A stretch of DNA of 7,537 nucleotides, from assembly GCA_030746295.1 (NCBI GenBank), contig JASLMY010000243.1, forward strand, positions 1 to 7,537, written 5' to 3'. Under the pieces are notes generated by a model, which was not told the DNA's origin, ran no database searches, and saw only the letters and a list, made by a program, of their open reading frames with translations. This document shows, piece by piece, positions 7,278-7,537 of this stretch (positions are counted from its first letter, which is position 1; the number at the start of each line of letters is the position of its first letter). The position numbers and the translations under genes are program-made. Source of the stretch: Alphaproteobacteria bacterium. Its GTDB lineage: Bacteria > Pseudomonadota > Alphaproteobacteria > GCA-2731375.

Positions 7278-7537
7278 TCAGGCTCTCTGCCGGCGCCGCT
7301 TCTGGCTCGCCGACCTGAGCTGCCCGCAGGCCGCCATGATGTCGCGGCCGCGGGGGCTGCGCACGGGGCTCGAATAGCCGGCGTCGTTGACGATCTCGGC
7401 GAAGCGCCGGATCGCCTCGCGCGTCGCGCAATCGTAAGGTGCTCCGGGCCAGGGGTTGAAGGGGATCAGGTTGACCTTGGCCGGAATGCCCCGGATCAGG
7501 CGCACCAGCTCGCGGGCGTCGGCTTCGGAATCGTTGA
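7278..7537 (-). CDS. rlmN: 23S rRNA (adenine2503-C2)-methyltransferase RlmN, C-terminal part
   Basis: Only the last 86 or so residues are inside the window; the frame stays open to the right edge, so this is a contig cut and not a truncation. The visible part matches Rlm[17 protein letters not shown] at the edge, then [16 protein letters not shown] and [15 protein letters not shown]. The Cys encoded at 7326-7328 in AACGQL is the second conserved cysteine that forms and resolves the methyl-adduct intermediate in this radical-SAM family. The CxxxCxxC iron-sulfur motif would lie off the window. The enzyme methylates C2 of A2503 in 23S rRNA and A37 in some tRNAs. The tail after AACGQL is short and basic (KRRRQR). 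A GTG start at 7505 is not the true start, because conserved residues lie upstream of it. argG follows 118 nt downstream. Confidence 0.95.
   Translation of the reverse strand, partial: NDSEADARELVRLIRGIPAKVNLIPFNPWPGAPYDCATREAIRRFAEIVNDAGYSSPVRSPRGRDIMAACGQLRSASQKRRRQRA

Overview
The window looks like a piece of a high-GC Alphaproteobacterium chromosome, probably Rhodospirillales-like or another purple-bacterial relative. The reasons are the strong G/C bias at third codon positions, the protein sequences of ArgG, RlmN and the TPR-glycosyltransferase, and a TTAA-N7-TTAA box of the kind CtrA binds in this class. No search was run, so the taxonomic placement is inference.

Layout. Bases 1-75 resemble the end of an IS21-family insertion sequence, with two near-identical 21-bp subterminal repeats and a ...TACA terminus. 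Next, on the minus strand, is a small ORF (45-215) that starts inside the stop codon of a tyrosine recombinase (215-1474) and appears to have been cut by the IS end. Together these form the edge of an acquired element. Bases 1475-1702 are the junction with the chromosome. They are AT-rich beside the integrase and hold a CtrA-like box, repeated CACGAA-type motifs and alternating GCCGA/TCGGC hairpin arms, but no tRNA gene.

To the right is what looks like ordinary chromosome. A plus-strand group holds a large TPR-GT41 (O-GlcNAc-transferase/SPINDLY-like) protein (1703-4363), a YtoQ-family protein (4438-4902) and an LsrF-type class I aldolase/thiolase (5037-5933). A converging minus-strand pair follows: rlmN (7278 to beyond the right edge), which is upstream, then argG (5951-7159).

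How they work together. The integrase and its coupled small ORF belong to mobility. ArgG supplies arginine and RlmN modifies 23S rRNA and tRNA; both are housekeeping. The three plus-strand genes are co-directional, but the gaps (74 and 134 nt), a hairpin after the first and a plausible promoter before the third argue against one tight operon. No complete new system is evident. The most interesting points are the orphan LsrF beside YtoQ with no other lsr genes in view, the 12-repeat TPR glycosyltransferase with an altered HTT motif, the CtrA-like box in front of the integrase, and the IS-truncated ORF coupled to the integrase.
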